DNA of 64,000 nt, taken from Azadirachta indica (taxonomy: Eukaryota; Streptophyta; Magnoliopsida; Sapindales; Meliaceae). Location of the stretch: the NCBI GenBank assembly GCA_022749755.1, contig CM040453.1:20035368-20099367 (forward strand), written 5' to 3'. Of the stretch, positions 35,342 to 46,177 are shown piece after piece. Position numbers and translations under genes: made by a program. Within the stretch, counting starts at the first letter, position 1, and each line of letters opens with the position of its first letter. Below the pieces are notes generated by a model. That model was not told where the DNA came from. It saw only the letters and a program-made list of their open reading frames with translations, and searched no databases.

Positions 35342-35742
35342 ACCTGATTCTCCAAGAAAGGTACTTATCTTTTTACTTCTTGTGTATTGCTTACGATTGC
35401 AAAATTCAAGGTTAACTTGGTTTATATGATACTTCGCAAGGTTTTGGGTTTCACTACTTTTTCAATCTTTCTGTGTCTTATCAAGTGAGTTATTAACTTT
35501 ATTTGTGTTCTCTTTTTACCAAAAAAATTCATGATCTTTGTTCTATTAACAATTTCGAATTAATTGGGCTTGGTTTTCTTCAACTTTAATACCGTTTAAA
35601 AGGGTTTTGTCATCTACTTTTCATGGCTTGCATTGCTTTACTATTTCACATATACGCATAGCGATTTGTGCTATTTAGGCAAAATGTCCTAGAACCTGTG
35701 ATTTAGCCTAATTACATGACTCTGCCTTTATTTTTTAAGAGA
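35342..35742. other. Flank of the copia insertion, nothing seen
   Basis: About 400 bp without repeats or coding signal. Confidence 0.5.
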
Positions 35743-36179
35743 AATTACCCTATCCCCCTCAAGTTTAAGGTAATTGCTAATTATTCCGCTAAATTATTTG
35801 TTACTTGGCATAATAATAATTTTTACTTTTTGGTGTTTTTGACCTAATATCCCTCGATGATTAATTTAATTTTAATATTTTTTTATTTTAATATTATCAG
35901 TAAAATTAAAAAATTGAATAATTTTCTTTCTCTTATCACCTTGTCTATCTTCAGTCTCCCCTTTATCTCTCTTCTCAGATTCTTTTTCTTCAAGTTTTCT
36001 TAATTTCTCAACCAAGTCTCAGGTAAAAAATTAAAACATGTTATTTGAAGTAGGCAAATTCTAGCATACAAGTTGATATATTACTTTTTACTATATGATT
36101 ATACTTGAATTATCTATCATTAAGTAGCATACTCAGCGTTATTTAATCCGTTTTAAGTATTTTAGTTTTATTTTACAGG

Positions 36180-37510
36180 TGTTAACTTGTTTTAATATGA
36201 CAAGCATGAAAACAGAGCATAAAAACACGTTCGCTAGCCATGCATGGAAATCACAAAGTTTTATTCTTAGGGAATAAAATGAAGCAAATGAGGACTAAAA
36301 TACAAAACTATTAAAATAGAGATCCAAATTTAAAATAATTAAAAGTAAGGGTTCCAATTAAAATATACCATATAATTTGCCTTTGTTGGCAGAATCAATC
36401 GCGTGGCCCCACCAAACCACTGCGGGCCAGCGCCATGCCCTTTGCCTTCTAAGCCTCGCCGCGCCAAAAACAGTGCCTCTACGACACCTGAGTTTAAGTT
36501 TGACGATTTTTATATGATTTTTGACGTTGGGATCACCAATGGACGGCTAGATTTAGTGGATCTTAGGTTTTCATGTTTTTCTAAGGATTGACCTCCATTA
36601 GCCACTTTTGGAGGATGGAGTTTTAGAGAGAGAAGAGAAGGACAGAGAGCTGTACTTGGAAGAAGAGAAAAATAGAAGATTGATCTTTTGAAAGAAAAGA
36701 CTCTCTAAATCATAGTTTTATCTCTTCCCTTATCTTACTTTATTTTAAATTGAACAAATTAATATTTATTGACTGTGTTATCATTTGTTATATTCATGTC
36801 TATGAGATTTGAAGTTTTTATCATGTATGACTAAATTTATTTTTTAGGGCAATGATTTAATTTATTGGAAGCATCTATTTTTTGATATTGTGTTATTTTT
36901 TTGATTTGATATGTATTGTTGAGTATTTGTCATAATGATTAATATTTTTAAATATCTGACCAATATTTGAATGAACTATGGACTGATATGAACCGAGAGG
37001 CGATTATTAAGTGTAGATCATATAATAAATACCGTAAATTGTATGTTAAACATAGATGTACTAATATGGTTTACGTTGTTTAATTATTACTAATTGTAAT
37101 GCACTTCCATTTAATTAATTTTACATAGAGATGTAGTTAATTATTAGGTGTGAAGTAATTTCGATTGATTTCAAGAGAGATTGTCAAATAGGATAAGATA
37201 ATTAACTAACAATATTGGTATCAAATTAGCATAACATCAATAAAAGAAGTGGATGCGACTAATTAAGATAAAATCATTAGCCCTAGATTTTCCATTAATT
37301 GAGTCTTTTATTTAATTTGTTAAGTAGTTAATTTTTGTTTATTTTAATTTCTCTTAAATTATTTTGATTTCTTCAAATAAATTTATAAATTAATCATTTT
37401 CGATACTTAATTGATTAACATTCTTTGTGGGATCGACATTCTCTTATCATTATATTATTTGTTACTATCTCGTATACTTGCGAATATTGCACACATTGCA
37501 CAAATTATAC
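36180..37510 (+). repeat. LTR/leader-like segment with a partner at 57 kb
   Basis: A GC-rich patch (GCCAGCGCCATGCCCTTTGC, GCCTCGCCGCGCC) is followed by AGAGAGAAGAGAAGGACAG, TTTTATCTCTTCCC, and then an AT-rich tail ending GTGGGATCGACATTCTCTTA, then CTTGCGAATATTGCACA. The tail from about 36790 is closely related to 56976-57721. The GGGATCGACATTCTC followed by TACTTGC pattern is usual at the end of Athila/Tat-type leader or LTR sequences. No polyprotein is attached. Confidence 0.55.
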
Positions 37511-37732
37511 AACAGAAGCAGCTCTATCAAAATCCAAATCCAAAAGATCACCTCCGATTGTATCAAAATCCCAAAGATTATCCTCTAATTGTATCAAAAT
37601 CCAGAAGATTATTCTCGAATTATTTCATTCTAATCAAAATCAAAATCCACCTTCCAAGAAAACCGTAACTTCTTGGTAATTCATCCTAATCATGGAATTC
37701 GACCCATAAATCCTCCACCTTACTGTCTCACT

Positions 37733-37939
37733 CTATAACACCAAATCAATCACAAACACCATCGACTCATCAATTCTTTTTAAGCTAAAGTAGTGCTCAA
37801 ATAGAGCCATGGTAGCCATATTGGTCATTTTCGTAGAAGCAACAACCTTCATGAAAGCTTTCATTGGCATATCTGGCTCATCCGCAAATCTGGCTTCGTA
37901 GTCAGCCTTTATTGAAAAATGAAAGATTGGGCGGCAAAT
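37733..37939 (-). other. Orphan 69-codon ORF, unrecognised
   Basis: The minus strand reads without a stop: ICRPIFHFSIKADYEARFAD, then EPDMPMKAFMKVVAST, MATMALFEHYFSLKRI and DESMVFVIDLVL before TAG. The composition, with regularly spaced hydrophobics and few rare residues, looks like real protein sequence. There is no ATG at its start, so it would be an exon or truncated piece. I do not recognise it. It lies inside the inverted-arm composite repeat, which raises the possibility of a captured gene fragment. Confidence 0.33.
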
Positions 37940-38609
37940 CTAGTTGTATGCTAGTACCAAATGCTGCTCCAATTTATTTGATTTCAATTTCAATTCAGCT
38001 TCCTATCTCTAAAAATAGCAATGGATATAGAGATTTTTTTTATTGTTCTGTCTCTAAAAATTACAATAGAGATGGAGATTTTGGGTTATTCTTGAAGGTT
38101 TGTTAATGAAAAAGAAGACTAGCAGTGGAAAAGACGTAAAGAGAAGAGGACAAGAAATTAATTAACTATTATATATTAGAATAAATAAATAAATTTATTT
38201 TTATTGTCCACTTATTATTTTTAATTTAACTTTTATTTATTGTGTTAAAATATAATTTTACCAGAATATTTTTCAAAAAAGTAAATTTCAACGCTAACTG
38301 AAATGAGGAATAGATATAAAGAATATTTTTGAAACCATAAGGGAGTGATGGCAAATTGCCTCAAATCTGGGGCTATAGGACATTTTCCCTTTTTTCCAGC
38401 ATATGCGGTGTCGGTCAAATCAATTTTTTGCGTACTTCTACTGAAATACCTTTAATTGACCGAATAAAGAAACAAGTGGATCCTAAGCAGCAATAAAGGC
38501 ACCCTGAATTTTAATTACGAAATTAACGAAATAATGAATTTATTTTTTTGTTTTTTTCCTTATTTTTAATTTCTTTTCTTCCTTTCTTTTTCTCTCCATC
38601 TTCCATAGT

Positions 38610-39090
38610 CCAGGCGATGTTGCGTGTGAGGGGTGTATTCTGTAAAAATTTGGGGGACTTCTCAGAAGGCTTTGGCCTATTTTGGCTTATAACACAGCTT
38701 TTTCTGTGGAAGTTATGGCGGTTATCTTGGTCGTGGAAGTGGCTTTTGCTAGAGGCTGGTGTAATCAATGTTTAGAAAGTGATTTCATGCTGGTCATTTA
38801 TCTCTTAAACAATAGCTTGATCACTTTGTGCTTTTTGGGATTTGTGCAATCGTTGGGTCAATATCGCCACCGCATCTCCATGATAGATTTTCGGTTTCCT
38901 CGCACTTTCAAGGAAAAAACACAGTGTGGCTGAATCATTGGCTAATTTTGGTGTTCCCTATAATATTTTCCATTGGTGGTATAGCCCTTTTCCAATTCGT
39001 GGCCAATTACCGAAAGATGATAACGATTTTCTTAGCTATCGAACTTTTTCTTTTTGTCTATCTGGAGCGCTGTGCTTTTGTTACGGTATA
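38610..39090 (+). pseudogene. LINE-type RNase H domain remnant
   Basis: Plus-strand pieces match the C-terminal RNase H-like (RVT_3) domain found at the end of plant L1-type LINE ORF2 proteins. The order is GDVACEGCIL (family ACGGxFR), NTAFSVEVMAVILVVEVAFA, ARGWCNQCLESDFMLVIYLL (family WxESDSxLVV), then in another frame LCAFWDLCNRWVNIAT, and in a third HSVAESLANFGVPYNIF followed by HWWYSPFPIRGQL. The Glu and Asp positions of the first two motifs are visible. Two frameshifts and stops make it non-functional. A host RNase H-like protein fragment is the alternative. Confidence 0.68.
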
Positions 39091-39093
39091 AGA

Positions 39094-39242
39094 TTGTTAT
39101 GATTCTCTTAATTTGCTGTTCTTAACTGTTATTTTTTAGTTATATAACAGTCTCCTTTGCTGAGGCTTGTTGTTATATTTCTCTTAATTTGTTGTTCTTG
39201 AGTGCCGTTTATGAGTTATATAATAGTCTCCTTTGCTGAGTC
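39094..39242 (+). repeat. Tandem repeat of about 75 bp, two units
   Basis: Unit 1 (39094-39166) and unit 2 (39167-39242) both carry TCTCTTAATTTG, GTTCTT and GTTATATAA, then AGTCTCCTTTGCTGAG. It directly follows the LINE remnant and may belong to its 3' tail. Confidence 0.8.
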
Positions 39243-39246
39243 TGGC

Positions 39247-39842
39247 CAAAAGTATAAGAAGTAAAAAATAAACACGAGGAGGGTGTTCAGGATGAAATGG
39301 ATTTTTTACTTCGTCCTTCATTTCATCAATTCAGGATTCACAAGCAGATGAACAAGAAGGCACTTCCTCAAGGCGACACAGTTTCAGACATCTGTGTGGC
39401 TGAAATGGACTATTTTGTTATTTTTCTCCATATCCTCGTATGTTCCCTGTCATGTTTGGTAGAGAATTTACACCTAGGACAGCCGCAAACGTAAATTTAG
39501 AGGTAGTGGCTGCGCAGCTTGTGCTCTCTATATGAATTACATATGTAATATACATTGCTGGGAGATCGATTCACATTTTAACAAATAGTGTATTGCATAA
39601 AAAACAACCGACGCCCTTGAAAATTGGTGAAAAATTATATGACTTTTCTTTCCTTTTTTCTTCTTCTTCGATTAAATTAAATACTGAAACTGGAACGAAT
39701 ACCAACATAGAACATCCGTTAGAAGAGAGAAAAACTACTAATTCCATGGCAAGAAGATTACACTTATTTCCAAAAGTAGAACAAGTAGCAGGGAGAAAAC
39801 AACAAAGCATTAATGAACAAGAAAAGACATTAATTGTAACCG
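39247..39842. other. Downstream region of the EP1-like gene, no other gene
   Basis: Lies 3' of the minus-strand EP1-like gene. Short frames are present on both strands without recognisable content. The part next to 39842 should contain the 3' UTR of that gene; a minus-strand GGAAATAAGTG word near 39765 is a weak candidate polyadenylation signal. Confidence 0.4.
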
Positions 39843-41207
39843 TCACAATACTTCTCGAACGACCATCTCCTCGTTAAAAGATTTTTTCTTGTTTGGTACT
39901 TTTATGTATCCCAAATGTGTAGAGTTTGAAACTTTAGTTAAGGTGTTCAAGTCATCAGCAATCCAACATTTTGACACCTCCTGGTGGTAAAAATATCCCA
40001 TACACTTGCAATCCTTTGTACATTTCTTACCGCACTCATCTAGCTTCATGGGTCCATATCCACTTGTATGCTTGCTCATGAAATGATCAACTCCTTCAAG
40101 TTTATAATAGTGAAAATCATTCGCCCCGCAAGAAGCTAACTTCTCAGGCTCACACTCCTTGCTCCAGCCCATCATTTCTTTTTCCAATGGGCAAGCAACA
40201 CATTGATTGTCTTCACATAACCCAAATTTCCCACATTTCTCCGGCAGTTGACACTCACTCTCCCATATTGAATCTCTAGAGAAGAGAGTGTAGGTTTCTT
40301 CCCATGCACCCCAATCAACTTTATCGTAAAAAGTGTAGAGCCTACGATTTCCATATATCCCTAGTCTTAGAAATGTTAACGTGCTGTTATATTTTGGCCT
40401 GGCTAAAATTGCGCTGCTAGTTCTCGTTTCGTTAGTTTTATAGTAGTCGAGGGTTATATAATAAGAATAACCCTCATTAGAATCAGGGCCGGAACTTAAT
40501 TTCGCATTCCCGAAAGAGCTTTCCTCAATCTCAAATTGAGAAGATGTGAAATAAAGAACAGGCCGTGGATAATTCTTGTTCTTATAATACAGTGCCAATC
40601 TATTAGGCTCCAATACAAAGCTGTAAGGACCATCTATGTTTTCTTTGTCAGAGGCTCGACTCACAAGTTGGTTGACACCTCCGATCTCAATAGATTGACC
40701 AACCAAAAGAGTATCGGTAGGATGGTCGAAACTTTGCCACATAAAGTTTCCCTTCGAGTCATGCAGCACCATGTTACCATTTGAAAGTAACTTGAAGCCG
40801 ATCACACCTTTGTTAGCAGTATTGGTTTGCCAAGAAACGTTGCCATCCGCATCGGCTAAAACAAGATTTCCATCGGCTCCGAAAGTTAGGGTGGCATTTT
40901 CACCAACCGGTTTACCCCGATTGGCTTCCCAAACCCAACGGAAAAGTGATTCGGACCGAGTAGTACCCATGCGAAGAGCAAGAGTGAAAGCATTAGGTGT
41001 GGTGTTATAGAAGCAAAGTTGGAAAGGAGAATTAAACACATCTAGAACTCTATAATTCGCTCCATATTCAACAACGAAATCTCCAAATTCTCCTTCATTG
41101 ACATACTTAAATGTGGCTGAGGGAGGAACAGAAGCGTTGGCAGAGAAAATAAGGGATAAGAGGAAGATGATGAGGAAGAAATTTCCATGGGAAAATGGTA
41201 TTCTCAA
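39843..41207 (-). CDS. EP1-like secreted lectin glycoprotein, TTG at the expected start
   Basis: An uninterrupted 454-codon frame of the epidermis-specific secreted glycoprotein EP1-like family (bulb-type lectin plus PAN-like), apoplastic proteins related to S-locus glycoproteins but lacking a kinase. Residues 1-26 form a signal peptide (RIPFSHGNFFLIIFLL, cleavage near SANA). A B-lectin domain spans about 45-170 and includes GADGNLVLADADGNVSW, NGNMVLHDSKGNFMW and QSFDHPTDTLL. A Cys-rich EGF-like part (CGKFGLCEDNQCVACP) and a PAN/apple-like part (CGKKCTKDCKCMGYFYHQ) follow. Length equals the usual family length, and the gene is single-exon as usual. Oddity: the codon at the expected start is TTG, no in-frame ATG exists before the signal peptide, and an upstream TAG bounds the frame. 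A TATA box lies 59 bp upstream. Either the start codon was lost recently or initiation is non-AUG. No stop or frameshift otherwise. Confidence 0.9.
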   Translation of the reverse strand: MRIPFSHGNFFLIIFLLSLIFSANASVPPSATFKYVNEGEFGDFVVEYGANYRVLDVFNSPFQLCFYNTTPNAFTLALRMGTTRSESLFRWVWEANRGKPVGENATLTFGADGNLVLADADGNVSWQTNTANKGVIGFKLLSNGNMVLHDSKGNFMWQSFDHPTDTLLVGQSIEIGGVNQLVSRASDKENIDGPYSFVLEPNRLALYYKNKNYPRPVLYFTSSQFEIEESSFGNAKLSSGPDSNEGYSYYITLDYYKTNETRTSSAILARPKYNSTLTFLRLGIYGNRRLYTFYDKVDWGAWEETYTLFSRDSIWESECQLPEKCGKFGLCEDNQCVACPLEKEMMGWSKECEPEKLASCGANDFHYYKLEGVDHFMSKHTSGYGPMKLDECGKKCTKDCKCMGYFYHQEVSKCWIADDLNTLTKVSNSTHLGYIKVPNKKKSFNEEMVVREVL

Positions 41208-41265
41208 TTCTCTCTTGAGTGTTTTTGGTTTTGGTGTGGCCTAATTCGATCGATCTGAGGTAGGT

Positions 41266-41273
41266 CTATATAC
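41266..41273 (-). promoter_or_regulatory. TATA box of the EP1-like gene
   Basis: The minus strand reads TTTTTGTATATAGACC. It is 59 bp upstream of the TTG at the expected start codon, which would leave a 5' UTR of about 30 nt. Confidence 0.55.
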
Positions 41274-41586
41274 AAAAATTTAAAAGGAAACAATTATTAG
41301 ATTAATTCTTTTCTTTTTTCTTTCTATAAACATTGGCAAGTGGTTTTAGTACTATATTAGATAGAATCATTCTCATATGTGAGCCCAAAAACATATATTT
41401 TTTTACAACTTGACAAATAATGATCAAATGTAAAAAAGTTTAAATCAATTTATGTATTTAATATATGATAAGATCTTCTTCACTATTTCTTATTTATTAA
41501 TTTATCTACATATACTCTTAAAACAGACATTAATCAACTCTATTAATAAATCTAATTACTTTATAAAAATTATTAATTCTAATAAT

Positions 41587-42078
41587 TAGGGATGGGTGAG
41601 GGCCGATTTGGTTCGTGTTTTTAAAAACCAACCGAGTTTAAAAATTTTGGGTTTTTAATTTTTAAGATTAGATCAAACTGTATATAAGAAAAGAATTAGA
41701 CTAGATACAGATGAATCGATTCAGTCTGATTCCGTCGGGTTTTCGAGTTATTATTTTAAATTTTTTAATTTAAATTTGAGACTAAAACAACACTTATTTA
41801 CATATTAATATATTTTTTTTAACTTGATAAATATAATTTAACTTTATGTTGTTCAAATCTATTAATATAATATAATAATTAATTAATTAATTGTTGAAGA
41901 ATATAAAAAAAATTTGTCTGGCCTGGGTTTTTTCAATGAAGATTGAGACTAGACAGTAAATTCTAAAATTTTTTTATGTTAACACTGAAATCAGATGAAA
42001 TTACATGTAGGACAGGACCAAACAGATTCGGTCCTTTAAACCGGTGCTTCTGCTTTCTGATTTTTTTATCTAGTCCTA
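41587..42078. mobile_element. hAT-like MITE with perfect 8-bp target duplication
   Basis: A 492-bp element starting TAGGGATGGG and ending TAGTCCTA, flanked on both sides by CTAATAAT (41579-41586 and 42079-42086). The interior has the GAACCG/CGGTTT-type words usual in this element group (GGCCGATTTGGTTCG near the left, TTCGGTCCTTTAAACCGG near the right). No transposase. It sits about 380 bp upstream of the EP1-like gene start. Confidence 0.83.
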
Positions 42079-43019
42079 CTAATAATTAAGTGAAGTATCT
42101 TTAATTAAATATATACCATGTACCAAAGACCAAGACATATAGGAACAAAGGATAAACCGCGCTTCCCACCATAAAAGGCAAGCAATTTCATAATTTATAT
42201 ATGCCAAATTGGCAGAAAATGATAAGAGATCATTTTGAATATTATTATCTTTCAAAAAAAATGATAATAAAATGTGCTTTATATATTTAAAACATGAATC
42301 ATGACAAGTTGGTGGCCTACACCACGTTTATAATCTGTAAAGTAATGAAAACTTTAATTAATAATAATCATTATCGAGAGTGGAGAATATGAGGTTAATT
42401 ATATTCATTACAGTCTTCCTAGTTGGCTTTATCCTTTAGCCAAGTCGTTCAAAAACTCAATGCCATATTGGCATTTTAATAGGGGACTAACTAATATGTG
42501 ACAGCTAAACGCGTACAGATAAATCATGGACTTGTGTCTTTCTCGATTGAACCGAAGGAAAAATTGGAGCACAAAAAGAAGAGGCAATATTACCTAAAAG
42601 AAGAGAAGTATGTATATATATACATTGTCACCACTGGAAAATTAAAAATGGTTAAAGAAGGAAAAAATATAGTTGTTTTTTAAGTCTTTGTTTATAAGGA
42701 GACTGTTAACATTTTAATAGCTAGTCTTCATGTGATACTAGAAAAAATATTAATTGTTTCATAAAAGCCAAGGGCATATATGTGAAAGCAAATTCTCAGC
42801 TTTAATCAAAAAATAAAAAATGCCTCTGAGCTTTGGGTTATATTTATATGCAACTGGCTATCGATTGTAAGAATTGAACAAAAATAATAGGATATTGGAG
42901 ATATTACGTAGCATAACCCAAATGTTTATACAAATAATAAATCATATTAACTTTAACTAACCCGCAAAAACAAAGGATATAAGCCCCTGCATCTAATTAA
43001 ACAACATGGATGTTCTGTC

Positions 43020-43050
<31 letters not shown>

Positions 43051-43606
43051 GCTCGATTGGGATCCACTCAGTAGTCAGTACTACTGTCTTTCTAGGAGGC
43101 TAAGGGTCAAGATCTTTTATAATCCAATGTTGCTGAAAGCCTGCAACTTAATGCCAGGAGGTTTGTAATTATTTTATGCCACTTTTTTTTTTTTTTTAAA
43201 TAAAGAAATAAAAAAATAAATCTCCAGGAATCAAGTTGCATGATGCACTCAATACCACTAACGATTATTGATTCATATGTTGCATCGGTATACGCTCAGA
43301 ATTCTACTAATGGCCCCAATATATATTCCTTAAAAATGACTTGGATTACTAATATTATGTTATTTTCAAGTTGACCTGGATCTTTTCAAAAATAAGATAC
43401 CTAATTGGATGATTAACATGAACATCATTTTATTCTTGGTTTCTTAAGTACATTATTGCTGATAACAATTAATTATAGCTAAAGTAGGAAAATTGATTAA
43501 AAACAAATACTATTTCTCCGCTTTTTAAAGGGAGATTTTTATCTTACGAGCTGAGAATCTTCGTGTGCAACTAGGCTTATATGTAATTGTTTCGCTAGTC
43601 TACGTA

Positions 43607-43640
43607 ATTATTATACATCAGCAATTTGATGTATAATAAT
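43607..43640. other. Perfect hairpin, 14-bp stem
   Basis: ATTATTATACATCA and its exact complement flank the 6-nt loop GCAATT. It is not followed by a T run and lies more than 2 kb from any gene, so no terminator or RNA role can be assigned. Confidence 0.6.
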
Positions 43641-45220
43641 CAGTAATGTTCATCTATAGATTAAGAAAGCAATACACCTTTCTCGTGCGAATTATTCTTC
43701 TTTGTTTGAGGATTCTTTAAATTCAGATCGATAAAACAAAAAATTAGCGACATTTCTTTAATTAATATTTTCAAAAAAAAAATATTGTCATTTATCCCAA
43801 CTAATTATCATGTATTTGTTTTGATCAATTAAATAGTTGGGTGGTACAGTAAATTATGCTAAAATTTATTATTCAATTAATTTTAAAATAGAATTTAGAT
43901 GTAATTTTATATAAAACAAATTTAAAAATCTTTTGTTCAGATACATAATTAAAGGTAACACTAAGCTCAATTTATATTTTTAATCATGTAATTTTTTCCG
44001 ATCAAATTAAATCTAATCAATACTTTTAATTTTTAATAACTTTTTATATATTATCAATATATTGTATATGTAATATATAATATTATAAAAATAATTTATA
44101 ATTTATTATATTTTAACTAAGATGATATATCTTAGGATATGAAGTCAATCATAGAATTTTCTCAATACTGTCCTTCTAGGTCGCCAAGAGTTAAGATGTT
44201 CTATAAGCCCAACTTATCGAATTTTTGTTCCAGGATGTTTGTGATTTTGTTGGTTACTTATCTTATCACTTCAATTTATGTGCTAATTTTTATAAATTAT
44301 TTCAATGGTTACGTTATATATATACTACATCATTAGATATATAAATTTCTCACTTCATATGTTGTTAATTTTTTTGTGTGTCTTTATATATATATATATA
44401 TATTCATGTATATATGATTTAAATTTATATTAAATCATTTCATTGAAGGTTTAATTTCTAAGTGACATAGATATTAGGAACCACCTCCAAAACTATCAGT
44501 ACGTTGCCAAAAATACCAATTTTCTTGTTATTTTAAAACTACATTATTTTAGCCCTACCCTCAAAATTTGGCTATCTTAGACTCAAAATTTTGATTCTTT
44601 GCCATTAAACTAACTTGATCAATAGTTAATTATATATATACACCGTGTTATATATTATATACATTAGATGGATGATTAAATAAATAATGATTCTAAAACC
44701 TTAAAATAATGAAAATGAAATTATCTAATAAAAATAAACTTAAATGAAAAAATAAAAAGGACAAATTTATTTAAACTTTTTGCAAAATCTAATACAAATA
44801 TATAAAAAATAAAGAATCTCTTTTTATTAAGACTGTAATTGTTTTTATTTTTATTTTTATTTTTAATTTTTAGAAGAATAATTGAATAATATGCTTTTAG
44901 ATTATAACAATTTACAAAAAAATCTTATTCATTATTAGCTTTTACAAAATATCTTGTTCATAATTGATTTTATAAGAAATTTAAAATTTACATTTTTAGT
45001 TAATTTATTTATAAAAATTAAAAGAAACTAAAAAGAAATAAATTTATTATTGATTATGAATTTAATTTTTTTTACTTTTGGCAATTTTTTTATTTGAAAT
45101 TACTTTTCATTAAATAATTTTATTCTAATTATTGGTTTGAGTTTTTAAAATTAATATTTATTTAATTATTCATCTAATATATACTCACAATATATAATAT
45201 AGTATAAAAATAATTTTATG

Positions 45221-45315
45221 GTTGGTTTAACTTAATAGTTAAAATTTCAATTTAAAACATTGAGGTCCAAGTTCAAGCCCATAAAACTACAAGTATTTTG
45301 TTTTTTTTTTTTTAA
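45221..45315 (+). repeat. Possible tRNA-derived SINE-like segment
   Basis: TGGTTTAACTTAATAGTT resembles a decayed RNA polymerase III A box, and AGTTCAAGCCC 46 bp later matches the B box consensus GWTCRANNC. A T-rich run follows. It lacks a tRNA fold, so it is not a tRNA gene. Confidence 0.3.
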
Positions 45316-45413
45316 AATTAAAGTCAAGTAGTAGTAGGTTAGCTCAATACAAGGTTAATTTGGTGAAAACAAGTGATATCATCATTCTTGCTCTTAGAAA
45401 CAATAAACTACAA

Positions 45414-45597
45414 GTATTGATTTTGCCCTTTAATATTTCAAATATTTTCGATTTTATCATCTTATAAATCAATTGAACTGAAGAGTAAAATCGAAAAAAA
45501 TCAAAAATTCAAGAGAGTAATGTGATATCAAAGAAAATATAAGGAGTTAATGGCACGTTAGTTGAAAAAACAGGAGGATAATGGGCATTCTCCCCCT
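45414..45597. repeat. Truncated copy of the GGGAGAATGCCC MITE family
   Basis: Read on the minus strand: GGGAGAATGCCCATTATCC, then TTTTTTCAACTAACG, then the body word GTTCAATTGATTT, all as in the element at 5156-5410 and in the same order. The far arm is missing. Confidence 0.7.
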
Positions 45598-46177
45598 TCA
45601 AAAAATCAAATGTCAGTATTAGCTTTATAACAATAGGAGTAAAATATAGTTTTGAAATATTAGATAGGTAAGTCGCAAAATTATCAGCAATTAGGGGCAT
45701 CCCTTGCCAAAATTGGACCATACCTTAGGCAGTTTTCAATTCAAATTTCGTTTCAATAGCAGTGACAATTCTCTTATCGTTATTAGGGAAGGAAAATGGT
45801 AATTGGCTGTATTTTTCATTTTATTTTTATCTTGGCAGAATTATATCTACATAACGAACCTTATCTCTTGATAGATACGGTATTAAATAAATAAAATAAA
45901 AAACAATAATAATACAAATGGCCAAGAAAATTCGTCATTAAGACCTTATTAATGAGTTGATTGATTATTGACTGAATAATATTTTACCGCAATAATGTAG
46001 CTGTTTAGATAAAAGCCCATATCATAATGGAATCTTAATCTTTTTCCTAAGACACACGTTTCCTTAAATATTGAGACTATGTTATAACATATTCTATTTA
46101 GATATATATGATGTCTTCAACTTATATTAAACAGTAACAATTAATAATTAATTAGCTAGCATCGATCTCAAGTTTTC

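Larger units (their letters stand above)
35743..38393. repeat. Composite repeat bounded by about 50-bp inverted arms
   Basis: The left arm (GAGAAATTACCCTATCCCCC, then TCAAGTTTAAGGTAATTGC) is inverted at the right end (minus strand: AGGGAAAATGTCCTATAGCC, then CAGATTTGAGGCAATTTGCC). This terminal type (cannot-be-eaten-by-stops AT-rich body, 'CCTATAGCCCC' end) is common among plant MITEs. The body is much larger than a MITE and contains an LTR/leader-like segment (36180-37510) and an orphan minus-strand ORF, so it is probably a MITE or MULE-like element that was itself hit by other insertions. No target duplication could be fixed. Confidence 0.5.
42079..46177. other. Intergenic, AT-rich, no gene
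   Basis: Four kilobases with no supported coding region. Contents are a 27-nt A run (43020-43046), a perfect 14-bp hairpin (43607-43640), TA runs near 44388, a possible SINE-like segment (45221-45315) and a truncated MITE copy (45414-45597). Confidence 0.6.

Noticed and set aside
36403..36591. 62-codon plus-strand ORF in a GC-rich patch
   Set aside because: The patch belongs to an LTR/leader-like segment; similar GC-rich patches occur at 9330-9560 without conserving a frame.
40172..41010. Frames on both strands overlapping the EP1-like gene
   Set aside because: Shadows of the intact 454-codon frame; no independent evidence.
45221..45300. Possible tRNA gene (A- and B-box-like words)
   Set aside because: No cloverleaf can be drawn and no anticodon arm is present; at most a decayed SINE.
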